57,535 bases of DNA from Bradyrhizobium iriomotense (GTDB taxonomy: Bacteria > Pseudomonadota > Alphaproteobacteria > Rhizobiales > Xanthobacteraceae). This document shows positions 8,397 through 18,661 of the stretch, one piece after another. Positions within the stretch are counted from its first letter, which is position 1. Each line of letters starts with the position of its first letter. The stretch spans positions 1-57,535 of the forward strand of contig NZ_BSOW01000048.1 in NCBI RefSeq assembly GCF_030160715.1, read 5' to 3'. Under the pieces are notes generated by a model. The model ran no database searches. It was given only the letters and a program-made list of their open reading frames with translations, and was not told where the DNA came from. Both the position numbers and the translations under genes were made by a program.

Positions 8397-8775
8397 CGTC
8401 GCGCGGATGTTGCGAAACATCGCTCGCCACAAACTTCGCTGTCATCACCCTGTCATGTCCCAACCAGGTTGGGACATGACCGCGGAGTGCACGGTCGGCG
8501 CATAACCAACTTACCGCGCCCCGCCGTCACGCGATAACGCGCCACCAGATGGTTAAAACATTCTCAACCACCACGATCAAAATCGCGGTGTACTTCCAGC
8601 TGTTGCCTCAATCAAACCCAAATGTTTCCTGATTCGCCCAAATCGTGGTCGTCTTTTGGGCTGAATCGGACGGCGATTTACCGGTTCCAGTTAGCGGGGG
8701 CTTCTGGACAATAACAAGAAGACTTCACCCAGATGCCCCAGCGCGTTGCGTTCAGTATTTGGGGAGCATCATACC
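8397..8775. other. 379-base gap with a perfect palindrome
   Basis: No convincing open frame is seen. It contains the 29-base palindrome listed separately and a looser inverted pair (GCCCAAA near 8636 and TTTGGGC near 8656). It should hold the promoter of the following gene pair. Confidence 0.6.
8452..8480. promoter_or_regulatory. 29-base perfect palindrome, possible operator or hairpin
   Basis: Two 14-base arms (GTCATGTCCCAACC and its exact complement) flank a single A. No T run follows, so it is not a canonical intrinsic terminator of the oxidoreductase gene 55 bases upstream. It could be a repressor operator or a hairpin at the 3' end of the mRNA. No other copy was noticed in the window. 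Confidence 0.5.
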
Positions 8776-9651
8776 ATGGAGAGGACGGCCTACCGTCTGT
8801 CCAAGACGTCGCGGACGTTCGACGTCGAGCAAGTCACGACCGAACCGAACGTCATGCCCTTTCATCTGGCACAGGCTGACCGGACCGAGCTTTCGCCGCA
8901 CGATCCGATCCCGCTGTTCCTGTCCGATCCGCAGGGCACGCCGGATCCACGCGAGTTTACGCCCCGCCGCGCGCGGCGCGTTGGCCTCGCGACGCAGATC
9001 GTCGCCAGCGTGCTGGCCGCATCCGCGATCGCCGTGGTGGTCACGCTGTTCCACTCCGACGTCAGCCGCCTGTTCGCGGTCAACGCCAAGGACTGGATGA
9101 GCAGCCTGGCAGCGGAGCAGCCGCCAGCACCTCCGGCGCCGGTCGCGCGCCAGACTCCCCTGAAGGATCCGGCCCGCGTGTCGAATCCATTGCAACTTGC
9201 GAGTGCAGAAGCCAGGGAAGTCACAGCGCCGGCGACGCCGAGCCGCGAGGCGATCGCGACCGCCTACCAGAATGCGCTGCAGTCGCAGACGCCGCCACAA
9301 ACCGCCGCCGCGCCCGCAACATCCGCCGCACCCGTCACGCCGCCGCCGGCACCACCTCCGCCGGCCAAGACGCTCGATGCCGACACGCTGGCCGGGCTGA
9401 TGACGCGCGCCAGGAGCCTGATGGCGATCGGCGATCTCGCCGCCGCCCGGCTGCTGCTCGAGCGCGCGGCGAATGCACAGGACGCAACCGCGGCGTTCGT
9501 TCTGGCCCAGACTTTTGACCCGGCCGTGCTCGGCACCAAGGATACGCGCAGCATCACCGCGGATCCTGCCGCTGCACGAAGCTGGTACCAGAAGGCCGCC
9601 GCTCTCGGATCCGCGGAGGCGCGAGCGCGCCTCACGCAACTTCAAGACTAA
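8776..9651 (+). CDS. Hypothetical membrane protein with Sel1/TPR-like C-terminus
   Basis: The 291-residue product has a cytoplasmic N-terminus of about 75 residues, one membrane helix (RVGLATQIVASVLAASAIAVV, split here by reading), a long Ala/Pro/Thr-rich linker, and a C-terminal ~80-residue segment that reads like one or two Sel1/TPR helical repeats (AARLLLERAANAQDATAAFVLAQ, then ARSWYQKAAALGSAEARARL). Start 8776 (ATG) is favoured by GGGGAG nine bases upstream over an in-frame TTG at 8746. It lies only 25 bases upstream of a TAXI binding-protein gene on the same strand, so the two are probably cotranscribed. Function unknown; a protein-interaction role is inferred. Confidence 0.75.
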   Translation: MERTAYRLSKTSRTFDVEQVTTEPNVMPFHLAQADRTELSPHDPIPLFLSDPQGTPDPREFTPRRARRVGLATQIVASVLAASAIAVVVTLFHSDVSRLFAVNAKDWMSSLAAEQPPAPPAPVARQTPLKDPARVSNPLQLASAEAREVTAPATPSREAIATAYQNALQSQTPPQTAAAPATSAAPVTPPPAPPPPAKTLDADTLAGLMTRARSLMAIGDLAAARLLLERAANAQDATAAFVLAQTFDPAVLGTKDTRSITADPAAARSWYQKAAALGSAEARARLTQLQD

Positions 9652-9676
9652 GATTTCAATTTAAGCAGGGAACATC

Positions 9677-10846
9677 ATGCGCAAGGCTTTGGGAATGGCG
9701 CTTGTCGCCATAATGACAATGTGCGGCCTGTCGGCACAGGCCGAGCAGACCGAATACGATCCGAGCAAGGTCTCGGACAGCCTGAAGGCGATCTTCCAGT
9801 TCGGGTCGGTCTCGACCAAGCAGGCGTTGAACGCCAACACGGTCACGCTGATCACCGGCACCATCGGCGGCACCTATGTGCAGTTCGGCGCCGACCTCGC
9901 CTCCGTGCTCGATGACGGCAACAAGCTGCGCGTGCTGCCGATCGTCGGCCGCGGCTCGGTGCAGAGCGTCGCCGACATCCTGTTCCTCCAGGGCGTCGAT
10001 CTCGGCATCGTGCGCGCCGACACGCTCGATTATCTCGAGCGCAAGGGGTTTGCGAGCGACATCAAGAAGCAGTTTACCTATGTGACCAAGCTCTACAACG
10101 AAGAGATGCAGGTCATCGCGCCGAAATCGGTTGCGACGCTGAAGGATCTCGAGGGCAAGAAGGTCAGCGTCGACCTGCCCAATGGCGGCACGTTCGTCAC
10201 CGCGCTCACGGTGTTCGAGCGGCTCGGGATCAAGGCCAATTTCGTCTATATCGAGCAACGCATCGCGATGGAGAAGCTGAAGGCTGGCGAGATCGACGCG
10301 GTGATCGTGGTCGGCGGCAAGCCGTACAAGTCCGTCTCGACCTTCACCAATGACGGCCGCTTCCACCTTGCGGGCGTGGACTACGCCAAGCCGCTCCAGA
10401 GCGACTATCTGCCGGCGACATTGACGGCAAAGGACTATCCGAACCTGATCAAGGAGGGCGAGACGGTCGACACGATCGCCGTGCCGGCGGTGCTTGCCGC
10501 CTATAACTGGGGACCCAAGACCGACCGCTATCGCAAGATCGCGCAGTTCGTGGACGCGTTCTTTGAGAAATTCCCGGCGCTGCAAAACCCGCCCTTCCAT
10601 CCCAAATGGAAGGAAGTCTCGCTCGCCGCGCCTCTCGCGGGCTGGAACAGGCTGCCGGTGGCGCAGCAATGGCTCGACAGCCACGGCGTCGAACCGGTGG
10701 CGCGCCAGCGCTTCGAGTCTTTCCTGAAGCAGAATCCCGCGGCGGCGAAGGTACCCGACACCGACAAGGAAGCGCTGTTCAAGCAATTCCAGGCCTGGGA
10801 AGCGCAGAACAACTCACGCGCGCAGGCGAAGCCGGAGAAGAAGTAG
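9677..10846 (+). CDS. TAXI-family TRAP-type periplasmic solute-binding protein
   Basis: The 389-residue protein starts with a signal peptide (MRKALGMALVAIMTMCGLSAQAE) and continues with TAXI-family wording: ITGTIGGTYVQFGADLASVLDDG, LPIVGRGSVQSVADILFLQGVDLGIVRAD, and KKVSVDLPNGGTFVTALTVFERLG. TAXI proteins normally pass small acids such as glutamate or other dicarboxylates to a fused DctQM permease. No permease gene is present nearby, so this is an orphan receptor in this window. It probably shares a transcript with the Sel1-like membrane protein 25 bases upstream. Ligand unknown. Confidence 0.88.
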   Translation: MRKALGMALVAIMTMCGLSAQAEQTEYDPSKVSDSLKAIFQFGSVSTKQALNANTVTLITGTIGGTYVQFGADLASVLDDGNKLRVLPIVGRGSVQSVADILFLQGVDLGIVRADTLDYLERKGFASDIKKQFTYVTKLYNEEMQVIAPKSVATLKDLEGKKVSVDLPNGGTFVTALTVFERLGIKANFVYIEQRIAMEKLKAGEIDAVIVVGGKPYKSVSTFTNDGRFHLAGVDYAKPLQSDYLPATLTAKDYPNLIKEGETVDTIAVPAVLAAYNWGPKTDRYRKIAQFVDAFFEKFPALQNPPFHPKWKEVSLAAPLAGWNRLPVAQQWLDSHGVEPVARQRFESFLKQNPAAAKVPDTDKEALFKQFQAWEAQNNSRAQAKPEKK

Positions 10847-10876
10847 AAGGCGTCATTGCGCAGGATCTCACGTGTG

Positions 10877-10902
10877 GTCGTCCTGGCGAAAGCCAGGACG
10901 AC
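10877..10902. repeat. 26-base palindromic repeat
   Basis: Arms GTCGTCCTGG and CCAGGACGAC flank CGAAAG. The same unit appears, in both orientations, inside the block at 29446-29564, so it is a dispersed REP-like element in the gap after the TAXI gene. Confidence 0.75.
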
Positions 10903-10967
10903 ATTGCGGTGAGCTTTTGCCGCAAACCCACTGCCTGCGAAAGGGCAATGACAGTGGCCTCCCGCGA

Positions 10968-11357
10968 CTACGCCGCTTCCGCCTCTGCATCGCCCACACC
11001 GCGCTTCAGCGCGGCGCGGGCGGCTTCGCGGTGGTCTGGCGTGATGTGGCTGGCGACAAGCTTGATCGCGGTCGCGAGCACGGCGGCATCATCGGTGAAG
11101 CCGAGCATCGGCAGCATGTCGGGCACGACATCGAACGGCAGGATGAAATAGGCGATCGCGCCCAGCAGCGATGCCTGCACATGGCGCGGCGTCTGCTTGT
11201 CGAAGGCGCAGTAATAGGCGGCGAGCAGATCCTCGGCGAACGGCAGGTGCGCGACCACGCGCTTCAGCTTGCGCCAGAAACGCCGGCGCACGGTCTCGCG
11301 GTCTTCCGCCAGCCGATCGGCCGCCTCAAAGCCGGCGCCCTGTTCGGCAGCAGCCAT
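10968..11357 (-). CDS. DUF1232 (YkvA-type) membrane-associated protein
   Basis: The 129-residue product carries the DUF1232 core: ASLLGAIAYFILPFDVVPDMLPMLGFTDDAAVLATAI, with the characteristic YFILPFDVVPD turn between two hydrophobic helices. The family's function is not established. I chose ATG 11357 because GGGGAG precedes it by a suitable distance; the frame could extend to 11414. It is followed on the opposite flank by the pterin dehydratase gene on the same strand, 119 bases upstream, with no sign of a tight operon. Confidence 0.82.
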   Translation of the reverse strand: MAAAEQGAGFEAADRLAEDRETVRRRFWRKLKRVVAHLPFAEDLLAAYYCAFDKQTPRHVQASLLGAIAYFILPFDVVPDMLPMLGFTDDAAVLATAIKLVASHITPDHREAARAALKRGVGDAEAEAA

Positions 11358-11476
11358 AGTCGAACTCCCCGTTGTCAAACTCGCCGTTCTGGCCGGCGCG
11401 GCCGATAGCCGCATCCGATGCCGATCACAAGATGGGGATGCGCCGTCAAAGCAACAAGGCGTCAGCCAGGGCGCAG

Positions 11477-11767
11477 CTACCTCGCGATGGCGTTCATCGC
11501 CTTGGCGAGCTCGATATCGAGCGCGGTGACGCCGCCGGCATCATGGGTCGAAAGCACCACGTCGACCGTCTTGTAGACGTTCTTCCACTCGGGATGATGA
11601 TCCATCTTCTCGGCCACCAGCGCCGCGCGCGTCATGAAGCCGAAGGCCTCGTTGAAATCCCGGAAGGTAAACGTCTTGCCGATCGCCTCGCGGCCGGGGG
11701 TCTCGGTCCAGCCGGACAGTCCGCTCAGGGCCTGATTGCGTGCTTCCGCCGACAGCCGCTCCGCCAT
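11477..11767 (-). CDS. phhB: Pterin-4a-carbinolamine dehydratase
   Basis: The 96-residue enzyme dehydrates 4a-hydroxytetrahydrobiopterin, regenerating the pterin cofactor used by phenylalanine hydroxylase. The signature is seen as KMDHHPEWKNVYKTVDVVLSTHDAGGVTALDIELAKAMN, with the catalytic His-His pair and the following conserved His. The length matches the family. No phenylalanine hydroxylase gene is next to it, so its role may be in general pterin recycling. The GGAGGC-like sequence just before the ATG supports the start. The symbol is used for family membership only. Confidence 0.93.
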   Translation of the reverse strand: MAERLSAEARNQALSGLSGWTETPGREAIGKTFTFRDFNEAFGFMTRAALVAEKMDHHPEWKNVYKTVDVVLSTHDAGGVTALDIELAKAMNAIAR

Positions 11768-11918
11768 GGTCGCCTCCGTTTTCAGGGGAACTTTACCCTA
11801 ACACCGAGCTGACGCCCGGGTTCATACCCGGATGTCGTCCATCCGCTAACCATGACGCAGATGTAACCCAGACGGGCAAGAAATTTGCTACAATTACCGG
11901 CGTAATGACCAGGCCACG

Positions 11919-13367
11919 ATGAAACCGGGCCTGAAGCGCCTGTATGGGAGATCGATGACCGGGGGTCTCGACCTGGCCGAAACACCCACACCGACGTCGC
12001 CGCGATCGGCGGCGCGGAGAACCATGCTCGTTTCGCTCGCATTCGTGCTCGCCATCGTCGGCGCGCTCGTCGGCGGCTACTATTTTGCCATGCGCCCGGT
12101 GACGCTCAAGATCGCGGTTGGCCCGGCCAACAGCGACGACGTCAAGGTCGTGCAGGCGCTGACGCAGGCCTTCGTCCAGAGCAAGGGCTATGTCCGGTTG
12201 CGTCCGGTCCAGACCGACGGCGCCACCGCAAGCGCCGAGGCGCTGGCCGAGAACAAGGTCGACCTTGCCATCATCCGCGGCGATCTCGACGTGCCGAAGA
12301 ACGCGCAGGCGGTCGCCACCCTGCGCAAGAACGTCGTCGTGCTGTGGGTGCCGCCGGCCGGCAAGGGCAAGAAGAAGGGCGCCAAGATCACCAAGATCGC
12401 TCAGCTCGCCGGCCATCGCATCGGCGTGGTCGGCCGCACCCAGGCCAACGTCAATCTCCTGAGGGTGATCCTCCAGCAATATGGCGTCGATCCCGCCAAG
12501 GTGGAGATCGTGCAATTCCCGGCCAATGAAGCCGCCGAAGCGATCCGCACCCAGAAGGCCGACGTCTATCTCGCCGCCGGCCCCGTCAACAGCAAGATCA
12601 CCGCGGATGCGATCGCCGCCTCCACCAAGGACGGCGGCACGCCGACCTTCCTCGCGATCGATTCGGCCGACGCCATCGCGCAGAACCATCCGGTCTATGA
12701 AGCGGCCGAGATCCCCGCCGGCACCTATGGCGGCTCGCCCGACCGGCCCGATGACGAGGTCAAGACGATCAGCTTCGCCCACCACATCGTGGCGCGCAAA
12801 GGCCTTTCGGAAACCACCGTCGCGGCCTTCACCCGGCAGCTCTTCGCGATACGCCAGCAACTGGTGACGGAATTCCCGTTGGCGGCAAAGATCGAGACGC
12901 CCGACACCGACAAGGATGCCGTGATCCCCGTGCATCCGGGCGCGGCCGCCTTCGTCGACGGCGAGGAAAAGACGTTCCTCGACAGATACAGCGACTACAT
13001 CTGGTGGAGCCTGATGGCGCTCTCGGCGATGGGCTCGATCGGCGCCTGGTTCGCCGGCTACCTGAAGAAGGACGAGCGCGACAACAACAGCCATCTGCGC
13101 GAGCGGCTGCTGGACATGATCGCCGCGGCGCGGCGCTCGGAGACCGTCGACGAGCTCGACCAGATGCAAAGCGAGGCTGATGGCATCCTGCGCGATACGC
13201 TGCAATGCTTCGACCACGGCGCGATCGAGGAAGGCGCGCTGACCGCCTTCAACATCGCGCTGGACCAGTTCCACGCCGCGGTCGCCGACCGCAAGGCGGT
13301 GCTGCTCAGCCTGCCGCAGAACCTGCAGCGCGCCGGCACCCAATTCCGCGCCGCCGGCAACGGCTAA
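11919..13367 (+). CDS. Membrane-anchored TAXI-family receptor-like protein
   Basis: The 482-residue protein has a TM helix at about residues 36-57, a periplasmic TAXI-type binding domain (about 60-355; KIAVGPANSDDVKVVQALTQAF, IIRGDLDVPKNAQAVATLRKNVVVLW, GHRIGVVGRTQANVNLLRVIL), a second TM helix at about 360-382 (YIWWSLMALSAMGSIGAWFA) and a ~100-residue cytoplasmic helical tail. Ordinary TAXI proteins are soluble and pair with a permease; here none is present and the architecture looks like a sensor. An in-frame ATG at 11955 with GGGAG four bases upstream is an alternative start that keeps both helices. Not tightly linked to other genes. Confidence 0.85.
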   Translation: MKPGLKRLYGRSMTGGLDLAETPTPTSPRSAARRTMLVSLAFVLAIVGALVGGYYFAMRPVTLKIAVGPANSDDVKVVQALTQAFVQSKGYVRLRPVQTDGATASAEALAENKVDLAIIRGDLDVPKNAQAVATLRKNVVVLWVPPAGKGKKKGAKITKIAQLAGHRIGVVGRTQANVNLLRVILQQYGVDPAKVEIVQFPANEAAEAIRTQKADVYLAAGPVNSKITADAIAASTKDGGTPTFLAIDSADAIAQNHPVYEAAEIPAGTYGGSPDRPDDEVKTISFAHHIVARKGLSETTVAAFTRQLFAIRQQLVTEFPLAAKIETPDTDKDAVIPVHPGAAAFVDGEEKTFLDRYSDYIWWSLMALSAMGSIGAWFAGYLKKDERDNNSHLRERLLDMIAAARRSETVDELDQMQSEADGILRDTLQCFDHGAIEEGALTAFNIALDQFHAAVADRKAVLLSLPQNLQRAGTQFRAAGNG

Positions 13368-13473
13368 AGGCTTGCGCGCGTAATCGCTGCGTCACATTGT
13401 CTCAATATAGCGTTGGCTTCGCAGTGACGGCTGCCACCGTAGTCGTCCGGGCCGGATCTCGAGACGATTCCTC

Positions 13474-15021
13474 ATGAAAATCAAATTCTCCCGCCGCCAA
13501 TTCCTCTCCACCAGCGCCGGTGCGCTCGGCGCGATCGCGATGCCCTACACGTCGCGCGCGGCCGACCGGCCCGTGATCACCCATGGCGTGCAATCGGGCG
13601 ACGTCACGGTTGACGGCGGCGTGGTCTGGGCGCGCACTGACCGTCCCTCGCAGATGCTGGTCGAGGTGGCGACGACGGATAGTTTCAAGAATCCGCGGGC
13701 GCTGCCGCCGATCGCGGCGCTGCCCGAGAGCGATTTCACCGCGAAGATGCTGGTTGAAAATCTGCCCGGCGGGCAGGACATCTTCTACCGCGTCCGCTTC
13801 CGCGACCTCTCTCATACCGCGATCGAGAGCGAGCCTGTGGTCGGCCGCTTCCGCACCGCGCCGGCCGACCGCCGCGACGTCAGCTTCGTCTGGGGCGGCG
13901 ATGTCGCAGGTCAGGGCTGGGGCATCAACCCCGACGACGGCGGTATGTTCACCTTCTCCGCGATGCGCAAGAACCGCCCGGACTTCTTCCTGCATTCCGG
14001 CGACACGATTTACGCCGACGGCGTGATCCCCTCCGAGGTGAAGCTGGCCGACGGCAAGACCTGGAAGAACGTCACCATCCCCGAAAAGGCCAAGGTCGCC
14101 GAGACACTCGACGAATACCGCGCCGCGCACAAATACAATTTCACCGACGACAACGTTCGCGCCTTCAATGCCGAGGTGCCGATCTTCGTGCAGTGGGACG
14201 ACCACGAGGTGACCAACAACTGGTCGCTGTCGAAGGATCTGCCGGCCGCCTATAAGGAGCGCAATATCACGCTGCTCGCTGCGCGTGCCGCGCGTGCCTT
14301 CCACGAGATGTATCCGATGCGCGAGAGCATCGTGGAGCCTGGCCGGGTCTATCGCCAGATCTCCTACGGCCCGCATCTCGACGTCTTCATGCTGGACGAG
14401 CGCAGCTATCGCGGCCCCAATGGTCCGAACCTCGAAACGGAATACGGCCCCGCGTCCTACTTCCTCGGCCCGGATCAGATGGCCTGGTTGAAGCGCGGCC
14501 TGCTCAACTCGCGCGCAACCTGGAAGGTGATCGCCTCCGACATGCCGCTCAGCCTGCTCGTCTATGACGATGCGGCCAACAAGAAGGGCTCGGAGGCGTT
14601 TGCGCAGGGCGACGGCCCGCCGCGCGGCCGCGAGCTCGAGATCGCCGACCTCCTGCGCTTCATCAAAATGGCGCCGATCAAGAACACGGTGTGGCTGACC
14701 GCCGACGTGCATTACGCCGCCGCGCATTACTACGATCCGAACAAGGCGCAGTTCCAGGACTTTGAGCCGTTCTGGGAATTCGTCTCGGGACCGCTGCATG
14801 CCGGCACGTTCGGACCGAACGAGCTCGACAACACCTTTGGACCGGACGTGCGCTTCATCAAGGCGCCCGGTCTCGACAAGCAGAACCTGCCGCCATCGGC
14901 CGGCATGCAGTTCTTTGGTCACGTCAAGATCGACGGCGCAAGCGGCCAGATGACCGTGACGTTGCGCGACCGCGCCGACGTCGCGCTGTGGTCGACGACG
15001 CTCGACCCGAAGCTGGCTTAG
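13474..15021 (+). CDS. phoD: PhoD-family alkaline phosphatase/phosphodiesterase, Tat-exported
   Basis: The 515-residue protein opens with a twin-arginine signal (FSRRQFLSTSAGALGAIA) ending near SRAAD, then the PhoD N-terminal beta domain (THGVQSGDVTVDGGVVWARTD) and the metallophosphatase domain: FVWGGDVAGQGWG, HSGDTIYADG, VQWDDHEVTNNW, LDERSYRG, and WLTADVHYAAAHYY. PhoD enzymes use Fe3+ and Ca2+ to release phosphate from phosphomonoesters and diesters in the periplasm. In many soil bacteria they are phosphate-starvation genes; I could not identify a Pho box in the 106-base upstream gap. It ends nine bases from a convergent receiver gene. Confidence 0.93.
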   Translation: MKIKFSRRQFLSTSAGALGAIAMPYTSRAADRPVITHGVQSGDVTVDGGVVWARTDRPSQMLVEVATTDSFKNPRALPPIAALPESDFTAKMLVENLPGGQDIFYRVRFRDLSHTAIESEPVVGRFRTAPADRRDVSFVWGGDVAGQGWGINPDDGGMFTFSAMRKNRPDFFLHSGDTIYADGVIPSEVKLADGKTWKNVTIPEKAKVAETLDEYRAAHKYNFTDDNVRAFNAEVPIFVQWDDHEVTNNWSLSKDLPAAYKERNITLLAARAARAFHEMYPMRESIVEPGRVYRQISYGPHLDVFMLDERSYRGPNGPNLETEYGPASYFLGPDQMAWLKRGLLNSRATWKVIASDMPLSLLVYDDAANKKGSEAFAQGDGPPRGRELEIADLLRFIKMAPIKNTVWLTADVHYAAAHYYDPNKAQFQDFEPFWEFVSGPLHAGTFGPNELDNTFGPDVRFIKAPGLDKQNLPPSAGMQFFGHVKIDGASGQMTVTLRDRADVALWSTTLDPKLA

Positions 15022-15030
15022 GCCACTAGG

Positions 15031-15438
15031 CTAGCTGGGGGCGCGCGTTCGCAGCGCGGCCTCCATCGCATCGCTCGAGCAGGGCTTTTGCAGCCGCGGC
15101 ACGTCTGCGAACTCGGGCGGAATCCGCGTCTCCGCGCCATAGCCGGTGACGAAGACGAACGGGATTTTCAGCACAACCAGGCGCTCGGCGATCGCAAAGC
15201 TCTTCTCGCGCACCAGCTCGACATCAAGCAGCGCGAAGTCGGGCGTGCGGTCGATGATCGCATCCAGCGCACGCGCGACCGACGCAACGGTGCGCACGTG
15301 CTTCACGCCGAAGCCGAGCAGGCGATCCTCGAAATCGATCGCGATGATGGGATCGTCTTCAACAATCAGCACGTCGGCGGGGACATCGGAGCCGTCGAAT
15401 GAAGCGCGCTGCATGATCTCGTCGGTTGAGGGCTGCAT
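15031..15438 (-). CDS. Single-domain CheY-like response regulator
   Basis: The 135-residue product is a lone receiver domain: acidic pair in VLIVEDDPIIAIDFEDRL, phospho-acceptor Asp in DFALLDVELV, the Thr/Ser position in FVFVTGYG, and the conserved Lys in LQKPC. There is no output domain, so it probably works by protein contact, as single-domain receivers in alphaproteobacterial stress and cell-cycle relays do. I chose ATG 15438 because residues upstream of it in the open frame look non-coding and GGA lies at a suitable distance. No histidine kinase gene is nearby. It is divergent from the Crp-type regulator at 15602. Confidence 0.85.
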   Translation of the reverse strand: MQPSTDEIMQRASFDGSDVPADVLIVEDDPIIAIDFEDRLLGFGVKHVRTVASVARALDAIIDRTPDFALLDVELVREKSFAIAERLVVLKIPFVFVTGYGAETRIPPEFADVPRLQKPCSSDAMEAALRTRAPS

Positions 15439-15601
15439 AATTTTCCAATCAAGATCGGGCCTCGACCCGATGCCCGCGCCCCCGCGCATCGGTGTTCCAG
15501 GAACGAAACCCACCACATGGCCGTTTCCTAGTCTGTCCACTTGTGCACACTAGCGGCGAGTGGAACCAGCTAATGTCGAGGGGAGATCGGAGAGCATCGG
15601 G

Positions 15602-16399
15602 ATGGATGCGCGAAGCAGCAAGGCAGCCGAGATTGCGAGCCGGCCCTACAACAATCTGTTGCGGCGATTGAACCCGGCCGACTACGCGCTGATCACGCCG
15701 CACCTGACGACCGAGGCAGCATCGGGAAACGAGCTGCTCTACAATCCCGGCGACGATGTCCAAGTCGTGCACTTTCCCTGCGGGCCGTCGCTTGCGACCT
15801 TTCTCGTTGCCAATGAGGACGGCCGCGACGTCGAGACCATTCTGGTCGGCCGCGAAGGCGCCGTCGGGGGCATCGTCAGCGAGGGCTACCTGCCAGCCTA
15901 TACGCGGATCGTCGTGAAATTCGGCGGCCCCTTCGCCCGCATCCATGTCGGCAAGCTCGAGGCCGCCAAGCGGAGCTCGCCATCGCTGAGCAACATCTTT
16001 GCGCGCTATGCCGATTGCATGCTCGCGCAGATCTTCCAGTCGACGGCCTGCAATGCCATCCACTCGATCGAGCAGCGCACCGCCAAATGGATTCTGGCCG
16101 CGATGGAGCGCACCGACGGCGACGACAGCGTGCCGCTCACCCACGAGCAGCTCGCGACCCTGCTCGGCGTCGGGCGCAGCTATGCGAGCCGCGTCATCCA
16201 GTCCTTCAAGGCGCAGGGCGTGATCGAGACGCGCCGCGGCTCGATCCTGGTGCGCAACCGCGAGGGCCTCAAATTGCGGGGCTGCCTCTGCAACGACTCG
16301 GTTAGGGCCCATTTCGAGGAGGTGCTGCGCGGGGTCTATCCGACCGAGGAGGCGGAAAGCGGCGCGGAAAGCGGTCCGCCACCCCGTTCCCGCCTCTAA
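15602..16399 (+). CDS. Crp/Fnr-family transcriptional regulator
   Basis: The 265-residue protein has a cyclic-nucleotide-binding-like beta barrel (about residues 20-130; LLYNPGDDVQVVHFPCGPSLATF) and a C-terminal winged helix-turn-helix (LTHEQLATLLGVGRSYASRVIQSFKAQGVIE, overlapping pieces). No CX-rich Fe-S ligands of true Fnr are seen, so the input signal is unknown. ATG 15602 is preferred because GGGGAGATCGGAGAG lies upstream; an in-frame GTG at 15560 would add 14 residues. It is divergent from the receiver gene and followed by the typA leader. The family belongs to the broad rhizobial Crp-like group that often responds to redox or nutrient state. Confidence 0.87.
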   Translation: MDARSSKAAEIASRPYNNLLRRLNPADYALITPHLTTEAASGNELLYNPGDDVQVVHFPCGPSLATFLVANEDGRDVETILVGREGAVGGIVSEGYLPAYTRIVVKFGGPFARIHVGKLEAAKRSSPSLSNIFARYADCMLAQIFQSTACNAIHSIEQRTAKWILAAMERTDGDDSVPLTHEQLATLLGVGRSYASRVIQSFKAQGVIETRRGSILVRNREGLKLRGCLCNDSVRAHFEEVLRGVYPTEEAESGAESGPPPRSRL

Positions 16400-16450
16400 G
16401 CCCCGGGGATTCCCGGACAAAATTCAGTCAACCGATCCGCAAAGAACACA

Positions 16451-16478
16451 TTGTTTTTTGGCGTTTTTTGCCTATATT
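16451..16478 (+). promoter_or_regulatory. Candidate sigma-70-type promoter of typA
   Basis: TTGTTT at 16451-16456 and TATATT at 16473-16478 are spaced by 16 bases, placing a start of transcription near 16485. This is one of the few AT-rich patches in the region. The assignment is by eye. Confidence 0.5.
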
Positions 16479-16500
16479 GCGCTGCAAACGCGTTGAGGTG

Positions 16501-16529
16501 CCCGGCTCGCTAGGCCGGGTTTCCTTTTT
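16501..16529 (+). terminator. First of two tandem intrinsic terminators in the typA leader
   Basis: A stem CCCGGC / GCCGGG with a seven-base loop is followed by TTTCCTTTTT. It lies about 15-20 bases after the inferred transcription start and 110 bases before typA. Confidence 0.65.
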
Positions 16530-16549
16530 GGGCGGAAAGCGCCCTTTTT
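16530..16549 (+). terminator. Second tandem intrinsic terminator in the typA leader
   Basis: A perfect five-pair stem GGGCG / CGCCC with loop GAAAG, followed directly by TTTTT, starts on the base after the first terminator's T run. Being between promoter-like boxes and typA, it may act in attenuation or end a very short RNA. Confidence 0.65.
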
Positions 16550-16639
16550 CTCAGGTTTCAAAGCGTTATCCGAAAAGAGGTCCCGGTCTGACCGGCGAGA
16601 TCGCGCTAACCCATTGTTCGACCGCAAAGAAGCTCACTC

Positions 16640-18466
<1,827 letters not shown>

Positions 18467-18490
18467 GGCCACTCTCCCTGTCATCTCGCT

Positions 18491-18610
18491 GTCATGCCCC
18501 GCGAAAGCGGGGCATCCAGCACATCGCGGTCTCGCCGTATTCGTCGCTGTCTCTGAAATACTGGATCACCCGCTCCAGTGCGCAAATGCGCACAAGGCGG
18601 GTGATGACAA
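18491..18610. repeat. Composite palindromic repeat
   Basis: The gap after typA contains GCCCCGC-GAAA-GCGGGGC at 18496-18513 and outer arms GTCATGCCCCGC.../...GCGGGTGATGAC, a REP-like block. It could also fold as a 3' hairpin for typA. Confidence 0.6.
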
Positions 18611-18661
18611 CTCACTTTGTGGTGGCTTCAGCACGCCCAGCGAACGTGCTAGAGCCCAGCC

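Noticed and set aside
7197..8432. 411-residue minus-strand frame over the quinone oxidoreductase gene
   Set aside because: Shadow of a clear MDR gene; it includes a REP-like repeat and has the low-complexity His/Arg/Asp wording typical of antisense frames.
11793..13343. 516-residue minus-strand frame over the anchored TAXI gene
   Set aside because: Antisense shadow; the plus strand shows conserved TAXI motifs and membrane helices.
13402..14922. 506-residue minus-strand frame over phoD
   Set aside because: Antisense shadow of a gene with secure catalytic motifs.
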